A stretch of 64,000 nucleotides of DNA from contig JAGRDY010000029.1 of NCBI GenBank assembly GCA_020446815.1, positions 1-64,000 of the forward strand. The letters are read 5' to 3'. Every line of letters starts with the position of its first letter. Within the stretch, counting starts at the first letter, position 1. Below, in pieces: positions 54,733 to 63,399 of this stretch. Under the pieces are notes generated by a model that saw only the letters and a program-made list of their open reading frames with translations, made no database searches and was not told the origin of the DNA. Made by a program: the position numbers and the translations under genes. The DNA is from Paracoccaceae bacterium. GTDB taxonomy: Bacteria; Pseudomonadota; Alphaproteobacteria; Rhodobacterales; Rhodobacteraceae.

Positions 54733-54777
54733 ATTGCCCCGGCGGGCCAGGCCTGGCGCCGGTTCGAAAAGGGCGTT

Positions 54778-55224
54778 TCACCCCAGCAACGCCACTTCCG
54801 CGGCATCAACGACAATCGCCATGTTCCAGAACCGCTTCAGCTCTTCCTCGAAGGCCGATCGTTCTGCGTCGGTATCGCCCAGAATCCGTTCCACCCTGAA
54901 GCCGAACCGTTCGAACCCGCTATTGTTCAGCGTCGTCAAGATGATCGGTGTGATCCCCCGCTCCAGCGCCGCCGAGGCCAGCCGGAGCGCGGTTAGGGCA
55001 TTGTCGGCAAGCGGGGCGGTCAGGCGTACGCCAAGATAGGACAGGTCATTTTCGCTGCGGCACCAGAGTTCGGCGGAAGGCGCGGGCGCGGGGCAGATCG
55101 CGGCGATGAATTCGCGATCCGGCGTCGGGGCCGCCGGATTTTCGGAACCGCAAATCACCGTTTCGAGATCAATCGGCTGCTGCGGGGTGATCCGCGCCAG
55201 AACGGCAAGCCATCTTTCATCCAT
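54778..55224 (-). CDS. Unrecognised protein, 148 residues, in the glycosyltransferase run
   Basis: The product begins MDERWLAVLARITPQQPIDL and contains WCRSENDLSYLGVRLTAPLA and PIILTTLNNSGFERFGFRVER. It has no membrane helix or signal. The second half looks like an alpha/beta domain with regular helices, and the GFxxxGFxVxR pattern is loosely like a GNAT ending, but I cannot assign it. Its start overlaps the end of the 686-residue glycosyltransferase gene by eight bases, so it is co-translated and probably works in the same pathway. Confidence 0.7.
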   Translation of the reverse strand: MDERWLAVLARITPQQPIDLETVICGSENPAAPTPDREFIAAICPAPAPSAELWCRSENDLSYLGVRLTAPLADNALTALRLASAALERGITPIILTTLNNSGFERFGFRVERILGDTDAERSAFEEELKRFWNMAIVVDAAEVALLG

Positions 55225-57277
55225 CGCAAAGCCCTTCGATCAACTGTGCGGCGGCGCGATTGCCGGGTTGAGGCAGCTCTGCCTTTTTCAGGTTTCGCCG
55301 AATCTCTGCGGCCTTGCCTCCGTCGAGGAATGCCGCCACCTCACGCTCCAGAAGCAGCATTTCGCTGGCCAGGATCGTCCCCGACAATCCGCGTTCGGAC
55401 GCCGCGAGCGCGCGTCTTTCCTGATCGTCCATGTAAGCGGCCATCTGTGGCACGAAAATCGCCGGAATCCCATGAAAGAGGATTTCATGGAAAGAATTGT
55501 AGCCCGCCGCCGAAATCACCAGATCGGCGGCCTGACACAGCGCCAGTGCATTCTTTGTCTGCACCGCGCGGCTGTTTTTCCAGGCATAGACACCGGGGTG
55601 AACCTTGGAACCGGGCCAGACCAGGATCAGGTGCAGGCAGCTGGCGCGCCGTTCGAAAAGATTGCAAAGTGTCTGTAACTGCGCCGAGCGATCCGCCGCG
55701 ACGCCGCCGCCCAGCATCGTCACCACCAGTTCGTCGAACTCGACGTTCAAATGCCGTCGCAACCGGTCCTTGAGCCGGGCCGGCCCCCTGGATTTCACGG
55801 GCAGTTGCTGGACGATGGGGCCGACGTGGAAAACATTGCTTTCCCAACCCGGTGCCGCATTCAATTCGCCAAAGGCTTCGTCAGGCACGATCACCCTTCG
55901 GAATGCCTTTTGCCGGTCAAGCGACACCGGACTCATCTGTCCGGCCTGCCATAATCCACGCCGGATCCAGTAGGCTTCCAGCCCCTTTTCCATGATGGTC
56001 CGATAGATGGAATCGAAGACATAACCGCCATCAAAGACCAGGCGGTCACCCCGGCGCAGCGACCGCTGCAGGCGCAGGTAATTGAGCAGATCGTTGGCGA
56101 ATTCTTCCGGGTGCTCGTCACTGCGCTGCACAAGCGGCAGCGCCGCAAACCCCTTGCTGGCGACCAGCGAAACGCAGCTCTTGAAAGCCGCAAAGGCACA
56201 GTCGCTCGGATTTTCCATTGCCGCGGCGATCAGCGTACAGCGCTGCGCATGTCCCAGGCCATTGCCGTTTGTCGGAACGAAAAGCGTCTTGGCTTTTCGC
56301 TTCGCCGGACCCGGGCCGTCAGGCGGCGTCAGCCCGAGCCTTTGTTCCAGCCGTTCGATGGCATGGTTCTTCAGCCAGGCGCTGATGCCGGCCTGGCGGC
56401 CGATTTCGGCGCAATTTACCAATACGGTCTGATCGAGATAATTCGGCAAGGCGGCCAGATCCTGCGGCCCGCGCAAGGCCGGTGCTCCGCGTGAAACCAG
56501 GGCGGCCCGCGTGGTACCGTCGATGACCACCTTGGAGGAACGCATCATGTCAAGCGCCAGGGCCGCCATCTTTTCACCAGGGACACTGTCGCCGAAAAAA
56601 ACCACTATGTCGGCCATGTCGGCAAGCGCGGTGAGCGATATTTCGGTGTAGCTGAAGACTGAAAGATACTCATGGCGCGTCGCGCGTATCTGCTCCTTGC
56701 TCTTGCCCGTAACGATCAGGTTCAACCGAAAACCCGCAAGCTGATCCATCGCGCCGAGGATCGGCAGCGTCATGGGTTCGTCGAGCATTTCCGGCGGCAG
56801 ATAAACGAATAGCTGCGGGACGGCAGATGGCGGGCGTTCAGAGGACCCAACCGCCATGAGCGGCGCAACCGTCCCGTCCATCAGGGGTTTGATTTCGGCG
56901 TCGGTCAGGTCGAGCATCTGCGGTTCGCGGCCCAGGGCATAGGCGATTTTCGCCCGCGACCCGACCAGCGCCTGAAGATCGGCAAACCTGCCGACACAAA
57001 AGATCTTCACCTTTGGTCCCAATGCGTGATCGCGCAATCGCAAAAGCGTTTCGTTGTCGATGTTTTCGGCGCCGATAATGACCAGATGTGTCAATGCCTC
57101 GGGCGGTATTTCGACCAGCAAAGGCGCGATCTCAAATTTCTGGTTGCGGTCGAGAGCTTGCGGAATACCCTTGTCATCAATGGCCACCGCATAGCCGCGC
57201 CGGGCAAGCTGCAACGCGAACAATACCTTGGCATCATGCGATCTTTCACTGCATTCGCCGGCTTCGACCAGAATCAT
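55217..57277 (-). CDS. Large tandem GT-B-like protein with MurG-type C-terminal half
   Basis: The 686-residue protein seems to have two GT-B-like halves. The C-terminal half (from about 340) begins FVPTNGNGLGHAQRCTLIAAA, the Gly-rich N-domain loop of MurG/UGT-type glycosyltransferases, and ends with LVISAAGYNSFHEILFHGIPAIFVP, the donor-binding loop. The N-terminal half has SHDAKVLFALQLARRGYAV and later ADIVVFFGDSVPGEKMAALAL, like a degenerate GT-B module. There is no signal peptide. The sugar and acceptor are unknown. The stop of the upstream GT4-like gene overlaps its start (ATGA). Confidence 0.7.
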   Translation of the reverse strand: MILVEAGECSERSHDAKVLFALQLARRGYAVAIDDKGIPQALDRNQKFEIAPLLVEIPPEALTHLVIIGAENIDNETLLRLRDHALGPKVKIFCVGRFADLQALVGSRAKIAYALGREPQMLDLTDAEIKPLMDGTVAPLMAVGSSERPPSAVPQLFVYLPPEMLDEPMTLPILGAMDQLAGFRLNLIVTGKSKEQIRATRHEYLSVFSYTEISLTALADMADIVVFFGDSVPGEKMAALALDMMRSSKVVIDGTTRAALVSRGAPALRGPQDLAALPNYLDQTVLVNCAEIGRQAGISAWLKNHAIERLEQRLGLTPPDGPGPAKRKAKTLFVPTNGNGLGHAQRCTLIAAAMENPSDCAFAAFKSCVSLVASKGFAALPLVQRSDEHPEEFANDLLNYLRLQRSLRRGDRLVFDGGYVFDSIYRTIMEKGLEAYWIRRGLWQAGQMSPVSLDRQKAFRRVIVPDEAFGELNAAPGWESNVFHVGPIVQQLPVKSRGPARLKDRLRRHLNVEFDELVVTMLGGGVAADRSAQLQTLCNLFERRASCLHLILVWPGSKVHPGVYAWKNSRAVQTKNALALCQAADLVISAAGYNSFHEILFHGIPAIFVPQMAAYMDDQERRALAASERGLSGTILASEMLLLEREVAAFLDGGKAAEIRRNLKKAELPQPGNRAAAQLIEGLCDG

Positions 57278-58326
57278 GCGGCCACCCCGACCGGCGCGCT
57301 CAACACCTCTTGCAACATCTTGCCGAACGCTTGCGCGGAAAAATCGGCAAGCCGGGCCTGCGCTTTCAGGACGTGCCGTCTGTATTCAGCCGGATGGGCG
57401 ACGAAATGCCCGATGATCGCGTCCACCTCGGACGGTTTTGCCGCAACCACGGCCTGACCGAAGGCCGACGCGGTGCCCGCGTCGGAAATCACGACCTTGC
57501 CGGCGGCGATCGCCTCGGCAAGGACGCGCCCGAAACTTTCGCGCCATGTGGGGGCGGTAAAATAAACCATGAAATCGATCATCGCGAAATAATCAGCGAT
57601 TTCAATGGCCCGGAACGAGTGAATTTCCCAATGCGGGCGCTGCGGCCCCGTTTCCAAATAGGTGTCGCCGCCCAGAATGACATTTCGCGCGGCATGGTCG
57701 GGAAAACAGCGATCCATATCTTCCAGGGCGGGGAATTTCTCGAATCCGGGGCGGGAATGGCGGCCGCGGCGGTCGCGGGGCGACCGATTTGGCGCCAGTA
57801 TCGGGAAGTCGCAGATGTTGAACCAGTCGCGCGCAAGGACATTCCATTGGCACACGGGGTTTTGAGCGAGCCAGTCGCTGACCGTGCGCCGGTTATAGGC
57901 CGAGATCGGGGCGATGGTCTTGCGCAGGGCGAACGCGCAACGATCGATCAGGCCAAGGCAGGACGCCACGTCAAAAGCCTCGATCCGCCCGGGCCGCAGG
58001 AAATTTTCATGCGTAACCACGACGACTTGCCGCGCAATTATCCTTGCATTCCATGTTTTTTGAAATTTCAGGAAAGTCGGGTTGTGAATGACAACCATGT
58101 CCGCGGCGATGGCCGGACGATCCCAGATCACATTCAGGCCCAGATCGGCAAGCGTCCGTTTCAGCTGCGGTGCGATATCGGTTCCACTGAACATTTGCGA
58201 GGCGACCGCGTGGACCGTGACATCTGCCATCCGCGACGTGACGCGCAGTTCCTGTGCAATGGCCGAAGAGGTGCCGCCGGGAAACCTTGGGTCGATCACA
58301 TAGGCTATGCTGGGGCGCTGTCCCAT
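57274..58326 (-). CDS. Glycosyltransferase, GT4-like
   Basis: The 350-residue protein has a GT-B form: the N-terminal IAYVIDPRFPGGTSSAIAQEL (glycine-rich, ready for acceptor binding) and the C-terminal EIADYFAMIDFMVYFTAPTWRESFGRVLAEAIAAG, split here as ESFGRVLAEAIAAGKVVISD, the E(x7)E-type nucleotide-sugar motif of retaining GT4 enzymes. GAAAGGACC precedes the ATG at 58326. It overlaps the large tandem GT-B gene at its 3' end. It probably adds a sugar to a cell-surface glycan or lipid; the target is unknown. Confidence 0.82.
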   Translation of the reverse strand: MGQRPSIAYVIDPRFPGGTSSAIAQELRVTSRMADVTVHAVASQMFSGTDIAPQLKRTLADLGLNVIWDRPAIAADMVVIHNPTFLKFQKTWNARIIARQVVVVTHENFLRPGRIEAFDVASCLGLIDRCAFALRKTIAPISAYNRRTVSDWLAQNPVCQWNVLARDWFNICDFPILAPNRSPRDRRGRHSRPGFEKFPALEDMDRCFPDHAARNVILGGDTYLETGPQRPHWEIHSFRAIEIADYFAMIDFMVYFTAPTWRESFGRVLAEAIAAGKVVISDAGTASAFGQAVVAAKPSEVDAIIGHFVAHPAEYRRHVLKAQARLADFSAQAFGKMLQEVLSAPVGVAA

Positions 58327-58357
58327 CGTCTGGTCCTTTCCGGTCCGATGGCTCAGT

Positions 58358-58696
58358 CTAGTAAGACGCCCCGATCGTTGCGACAAAATTCTTGGTTGCG
58401 GCGGTAGGCGGCGGCGGAACCGTCGGCACAACGGCGACCGTTGTCGCAGCGAAGCAATTCAGCAAACCGCGCTGCGTGCTCTGCACGAAGACCTGAAGCT
58501 CTTTTGCCAGGGGGTCGTTGCCAGCAAGGATTTCAGGATGCAGCTGCAAATAAGCCCAGAGCGATTTGCAATTCTTGCCGAGAACCAGTCTCTCCAACTC
58601 CTGAAGCTGTGCCAGAGAATATTCTGCATTGGCGCCCGAAGCGCCGGTTATCATGATCAATGCAGTGATGATGGCAGTCAATTTCGGTCCTGGCAT
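58358..58696 (-). CDS. Small secreted protein of unknown function, 112 residues
   Basis: The product starts MPGPKLTAIITALIMITGAS with a clear signal peptide and a likely cleavage at GANA|EY. The mature part has QLQELERLVLGKNCKSLWAYL, one further Cys (FVQSTQRGLLNCF) and a Pro/Thr-rich tail (VVPTVPPPPTA). Two cysteines could form a disulfide. GGAGGGGGG sits just before the ATG. It is the first gene before the GT4-like gene in the run, with a 31-base gap. I do not recognise the family. Confidence 0.7.
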   Translation of the reverse strand: MPGPKLTAIITALIMITGASGANAEYSLAQLQELERLVLGKNCKSLWAYLQLHPEILAGNDPLAKELQVFVQSTQRGLLNCFAATTVAVVPTVPPPPTAATKNFVATIGASY

Positions 58697-58850
58697 TACC
58701 CCCCCCTCCCTTGCCTGCCGCGCTCATGGCAAGACAGGCCTTTGCATGGCGCAAGGGCGCCATCTGGCCCGGCCCGTCCGGCGAGGCCGGAAAACATGCC
58801 CGTCCCCTTGAGGGCGTGAACATTCATTGGCGAATTCTCGGTTTCACATG

Positions 58851-60575
58851 TCATAGGTGCTGGCCCGTTCTGAGCTGCAATATCAGCCGATCCCGAAGCG
58901 CCTGGATTTTCGCGGCCTCGGATAACGGTTCTTGTGCTTGCTTTTTGGTCGCCGTGCGCTTGGCGGCGGATTTGGCTGTACCTGCGCCGGCCAGCCATAT
59001 CTCGATGCTTCCCGACGGGGGGGCGGGTCTGAAAGTCGTGAAATCCCGCGCTGTCGCGTCGATTTCATCGGCAAGGATCTGCGCCACCTCGGCATCGGCC
59101 GGATGAAAGAACCTGACCTGATTGGCGCTGATCCGGAAAGAGACGCGCACGGGATCACCGATGGCAAACCCGGCATCGGTCAAGGACCCGACAACATTGG
59201 CGACATCGGCATCCTTCATGCTGCCCGGCGCGTTGAGCATGATGTGGTAGGCCGCGAAATCGATCAGGCTGCCATCGTCCATCGCGGCATAGGGCGCGGG
59301 AGCGATCATGGCATTTCCGGAGAGTGCGAAATCGGCCTCGGGCGTTGCCAGGGAAATCAGCGCAAACGGCGCGGCCACCCCGGAATCGACCGCGGGGGTC
59401 GGGCCGAGGCCGGGCGAGGACGATACAGGCGTTTCAGTGCCAAAAATCGCGGCGGGCACACCAAAGGCCACCTTCGGCCGTCCGGCGGGCGCGGCGGTGG
59501 CGGGCAGCGGTGTATCCTTGGCCGTCAAACCGCCGGTCAGCCCCGCCGGAGCAGAGACAAGCGCCACTTTTGAAATGACGCCGGGTGCCCGGACGGCCCC
59601 GTCTGTCTCGAACCCGCGGGCGTTCTGGCGCAGCGCCTGGCCCTTCGCGCCGATGCTCGGGGCGGGTCTTGGCGGCGAGACCGCCTGAAAGGTCCGGGGG
59701 GCCGCCGCATCGCTGGCCACTTGCGCGGGCATGACGGTTACCAGCGGCGCGTCTGGCTGGTGACGGATCGCCGCTACCGGCCGATCGACCTGCGCACCGC
59801 GCAAGCCGGGCTGAAGGGGCAGCGAAAGTTTGATTTGCGGCAGCGCCGGTGTGGTTGGTTCGGCCACTGGTTCGGCCGCTGGCGCAACCCGTGCGGCAAC
59901 CGGCATGGCAGAGGCGCCAAGCGGCGTGGCCGGCCCTGATTCCGGCGCGCCCGGAGACATGGCGGCCGGCCCGGTCGACACGGGCTCTGCCAGCGCGACG
60001 TCGGTTTCCGTCTGCGGCACCCTTGCCGGGTTGCCGCCCGTTATCAATCCGCCGGCAACGGCAAGCCCAAGGCCCATCGAAGCGCCCAGAGCGAATCCCC
60101 CCGCCACACGCGCGACGGTGATCCGGGGCCTTGCGGGAAGGGCGGCGGCAACGATCGGATCGGCATTGGCCAGAACCAGAATGTTCCTGTCCGGAATGCG
60201 GCGCATGGAGGATGCCAACAGCAGCGGCGCAGCGGCCGGTTCGGGCTCCGCCACCAATTGTGGTGCTTCCTGAGCGTTGGACTTTTCGTGGATCGTGAGT
60301 TCGGCTTTTTCCCAGGGCCGCGTGGATTTCAGAAAAACCGGCTTTCCGTCAGTGTCTTGCGTCTCTTTCGCCAACACCTGGGCACGCCTTATGCGCGCCG
60401 CTTCCATGCGTTCGACAAAACTTTGCGTGCTCAGGAGTTCCTGGAACCCTGGCAAATCGCCATCCGCATCAAGCGACGGCGATGGCACAAACCCATCGGT
60501 CACTTTCCCAATTCCCCACCCCAAAGCAGCCATCCCGGGCGCAAACACCCGGGGCACACGCCGGTTTCCGCTCAT
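58851..60575 (-). CDS. Single-pass membrane protein with Ala/Pro-rich linker and C-terminal LytR_C-like domain
   Basis: The 574-residue product (ATG at 60575) has a short cytoplasmic part with RIPDRNILVLANADPIVAAA, one membrane helix at about 154-178 (AGGFALGASMGLGLAVAGGL), a long Ala/Pro/Val low-complexity stretch (about 190-440), and a folded end: YHIMLNAPGSMKDADVANVV, VRFFHPADAEVAQILADEID, FTTFRPAPPSGSIEIWLAG. The last domain resembles LytR C-terminal or SPOR-like periplasmic domains, a tentative reading. The gene stands near the glycosyltransferase run. The function is unknown. Confidence 0.65.
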   Translation of the reverse strand: MSGNRRVPRVFAPGMAALGWGIGKVTDGFVPSPSLDADGDLPGFQELLSTQSFVERMEAARIRRAQVLAKETQDTDGKPVFLKSTRPWEKAELTIHEKSNAQEAPQLVAEPEPAAAPLLLASSMRRIPDRNILVLANADPIVAAALPARPRITVARVAGGFALGASMGLGLAVAGGLITGGNPARVPQTETDVALAEPVSTGPAAMSPGAPESGPATPLGASAMPVAARVAPAAEPVAEPTTPALPQIKLSLPLQPGLRGAQVDRPVAAIRHQPDAPLVTVMPAQVASDAAAPRTFQAVSPPRPAPSIGAKGQALRQNARGFETDGAVRAPGVISKVALVSAPAGLTGGLTAKDTPLPATAAPAGRPKVAFGVPAAIFGTETPVSSSPGLGPTPAVDSGVAAPFALISLATPEADFALSGNAMIAPAPYAAMDDGSLIDFAAYHIMLNAPGSMKDADVANVVGSLTDAGFAIGDPVRVSFRISANQVRFFHPADAEVAQILADEIDATARDFTTFRPAPPSGSIEIWLAGAGTAKSAAKRTATKKQAQEPLSEAAKIQALRDRLILQLRTGQHL

Positions 60576-60725
60576 CCGGATCGTCGCCTGGGGACAACGA
60601 GCTACCCTTGTGTGCGGCGATATTTTAGTAGCTTCGGCACGGCGAAACAACGCTTTCCGCCACAATAAGCGTCGTTTGACCTGAATCGGTGCCATTTTGG
60701 CAATGGCGCAGCACGCCGCGATCCG

Positions 60726-61412
60726 TCATGAAAACCATTTGCGATAATCACCGACCAGGAGATGCGCAGGAGCTTCGTCTTCTTCGATACTGGCGAACCG
60801 CCCGATGCGATCACGAAAGATATTGTCCGTCTCATCGTCATTGACCGTCGAAATCTCGCCGATCAACACATCACCGCCATCGCCCCAAAAGGCGTGCCAG
60901 TCACCGGGTCTCAGGGTGACGCTTTCACCTGGGGCCAGCTTCAGCTTTTCGCCTGGTCCGTAACTGCGGCGGATGCCATCACAGAGAACCGTCCCGCCCC
61001 TATCTTCGCCAAAAGCGCCGTTATCGTCAGAGCCGAACAGTTCCACAACCAGCGTCGCCCCGCCGCGATTGACGATATCTTCGACCTTGATCACATGGGT
61101 ATGCATTGGCGAAACCTGATCCTGCCGTGAAATCAGCAGTTTTTCCGCATAACACATGCCGCCGCCGCGACGCAGTTCCGCAAGGAGGCCATTGCGTAGC
61201 GTAAAGAGGACGAGCCCCAGTTCGCGAAACCGGTCCGCGCCATAGTCGGTAATGTCCCATCCACATCGGGCGGCGATCACATGCGCGGCACGATCCGCGT
61301 TTGCCTTGAAGCCGCGCGGCGTCCAATACGCAAAGGGCGGCAGCACAAATCCGAAACGGCGGATCGTTTCATCGGCCTCGGCGAGGATCCGGTTGATGTG
61401 CGACCGTTTCAT
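60726..61412 (-). CDS. D-lyxose isomerase family cupin
   Basis: The 228-residue protein fits the D-lyxose/D-mannose isomerase family: MKRSHINRILAEADETIRRFG, LISRQDQVSPMHTHVIKVED with the HxH and later Glu metal ligands, LFGSDDNGAFG, and LRPGDWHAFWGDGGDVLIGE with the late His. Members use Mn or other divalent metal to convert D-lyxose to D-xylulose or D-mannose to D-fructose. No sugar-uptake genes are adjacent. It lies upstream of the 574-residue gene on the same strand. Confidence 0.82.
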   Translation of the reverse strand: MKRSHINRILAEADETIRRFGFVLPPFAYWTPRGFKANADRAAHVIAARCGWDITDYGADRFRELGLVLFTLRNGLLAELRRGGGMCYAEKLLISRQDQVSPMHTHVIKVEDIVNRGGATLVVELFGSDDNGAFGEDRGGTVLCDGIRRSYGPGEKLKLAPGESVTLRPGDWHAFWGDGGDVLIGEISTVNDDETDNIFRDRIGRFASIEEDEAPAHLLVGDYRKWFS

Positions 61413-61503
61413 CTCAGCGCCGTCGGGGGGGGCAACGCTGGATGGGCGAGCATTGGCGCGTTCCTGGTTTCAGACCTGGTTTCAGATCGGAGTGTTGCCC
61501 GTT

Positions 61504-63162
61504 TCAACTGTCATCCCGCCAGCGGTTGACGATCGGATAGCGCCGGTCGAGCCAGAATGCCTTTTTTGTCAGCCGCACGCCCGGGGCAGACTGGAAGCGT
61601 TTGTATTCACTTGTGTAGACAAGCTGTTCGACCTTTTTGACAGTCGCCCGGTCAAACCCCGCCGCCACCACATCGGCCACCGATAGGTCGCCTTCGATCA
61701 GTCTTTCAAGGATCGCATCCAGCATGTCGTAAGGTGGCAGGCTGTCTTCGTCCTTCTGGTTGTCGCGCAATTCCGCCGAAGGCGGCTTGCTGATCACCCG
61801 TTCGGGGATCACCTCGCCTTCCGGCCCCTTCATCCATTGGCGATGATTGGCGTTGCGCCAGCGGCAGGTCTCGAACACCCGCGTCTTGTAAAGATCCTTG
61901 ATCGGGTTGTAGCCGCCGGCCATATCGCCGTAGATCGTCGCATATCCGACCGCCACTTCGGATTTGTTGCCGGTGCTCAGCAGCATCTCGCCGAACTTGT
62001 TCGACAGGGCCATCAGCATGAGGCCACGCAGGCGCGACTGGATGTTTTCCTCGGCAATGCCCGGTTGGGTGCCCGCGAACAGCGGCGCGAGCGCCTCGGT
62101 GACCGCGGCGCGCGGCCCGGAGATCGGCACATTGTCAAGCTGGCAGCCAAGGGCGGCCGCGACCGATGCCGCATCTTCCAGCGAATGGGCCGACGTATAT
62201 TCCGACGGCAGCATCACGCAGCGCACATTCGCCGGCCCGATCGCGTCGGCGGCAATCGCCGCCACGATGGCGCTGTCGATACCGCCCGAAAGCCCCAGCA
62301 GGACCTTGGTGAATCTGGTCTTGTGCAGGTAATCGCGCAACGAGGTGACCATCGCCCGGTAATCCTGTTCCCATTCATCGGGGATCGGAACCAGTTCGGT
62401 GCGCACCGCGCGCCAGCCTTTCGGGCGGCGTTCGAAATCCACATGGCGGATGTGTTCTTCGAAAACGGGCAGTTGCGCCGCGAGTTCCCCCCCTGGATTG
62501 ATGACGAAACTGCCGCCGTCGAAAACCTGATCGTCCTGGCCGCCGACCATGTTGAGATAGACGAGCGGCAGCCCGGTTTCGATCACCCGCGCCACCATCA
62601 GGGCGACCCTGCGGTCATACTTGTTCCGGTAATAGGGTGAACCGTTGGGTACGAGCAGTATTTCGGCGCCGGTTTCGGCCAGAGTTTCCGTCACGTCATC
62701 GAACCAGGCGTCTTCGCAGATCGGGGTGCCGATGCGCACGGCGCCGACAGCATAGGGCCCGCTGACCGGGGCCGAGGCGTAAAGGCGTTCTTCATCAAAA
62801 ACGGTATCATTGGGCAAATGATGCTTCAGAACCCTTGCGGCAACCTTGCCGTCCTTGAGCACCCAATAGGCATTGTAAAGCCCGCTGTCATCGCGAAACG
62901 GGCCGCCGACCCCCAACGCGGGCCCATCGGCGCAGTCCCTGGCCAAAGCTTCGATTGCCGCCATTGCCGCGGTCACGAAGGCCGGTTTCAGTACCAGATC
63001 CTGGGTCTGATACCCGGTGATGAACATTTCGGTCAGGGCCACCATGTCGGCCCGCGCCTGGCGGCCGTCCTGCCACGCCGCCCGCGCCTTGGCGACATTG
63101 GACGCAAGCGCCCCGACGGTGGGATTCATCTGCGCCAGGGTAAGGCGAAATTTGTCGGCCAT
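61504..63162 (-). CDS. nadE: NAD(+) synthase, glutamine-dependent
   Basis: NadE makes NAD from nicotinate adenine dinucleotide; the N-terminal glutaminase domain supplies ammonia. The 552-residue protein has the nitrilase-type triad Glu45 (VALTEMFITG), Lys113 (ARVLKHHLPND) and Cys149 (GTPICEDAW). The synthetase domain has the ATP P-loop GLSGGIDSAIVAAIA and the later SNKSEVAVGYATIYGDMAGG. The ATG at 63162 is the domain start; a much longer in-frame extension lies antisense to the MORN-repeat gene and is rejected. Confidence 0.96.
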   Translation of the reverse strand: MADKFRLTLAQMNPTVGALASNVAKARAAWQDGRQARADMVALTEMFITGYQTQDLVLKPAFVTAAMAAIEALARDCADGPALGVGGPFRDDSGLYNAYWVLKDGKVAARVLKHHLPNDTVFDEERLYASAPVSGPYAVGAVRIGTPICEDAWFDDVTETLAETGAEILLVPNGSPYYRNKYDRRVALMVARVIETGLPLVYLNMVGGQDDQVFDGGSFVINPGGELAAQLPVFEEHIRHVDFERRPKGWRAVRTELVPIPDEWEQDYRAMVTSLRDYLHKTRFTKVLLGLSGGIDSAIVAAIAADAIGPANVRCVMLPSEYTSAHSLEDAASVAAALGCQLDNVPISGPRAAVTEALAPLFAGTQPGIAEENIQSRLRGLMLMALSNKFGEMLLSTGNKSEVAVGYATIYGDMAGGYNPIKDLYKTRVFETCRWRNANHRQWMKGPEGEVIPERVISKPPSAELRDNQKDEDSLPPYDMLDAILERLIEGDLSVADVVAAGFDRATVKKVEQLVYTSEYKRFQSAPGVRLTKKAFWLDRRYPIVNRWRDDS

Positions 63163-63399
63163 GGATTTTCCTGTCTTGCCCGCCTTTCTCTTATCAGACC
63201 TGAGAGCGATGAAAAGCCATCGCCCCGCAATCCCGCAACACCCGATCAAGATGGCGGCCGATGGCTTGTCATGGCGCGCCTCTGCAACTAGGCTTTCATG
63301 TGGTAAATGTACCCGGTGTTGAAAATGTATCCGTCGAATCGGGCCAACGCCCTGATGACGAATTGCACAACCATTGCAACGCAGAGGCTTGGATAAAGA

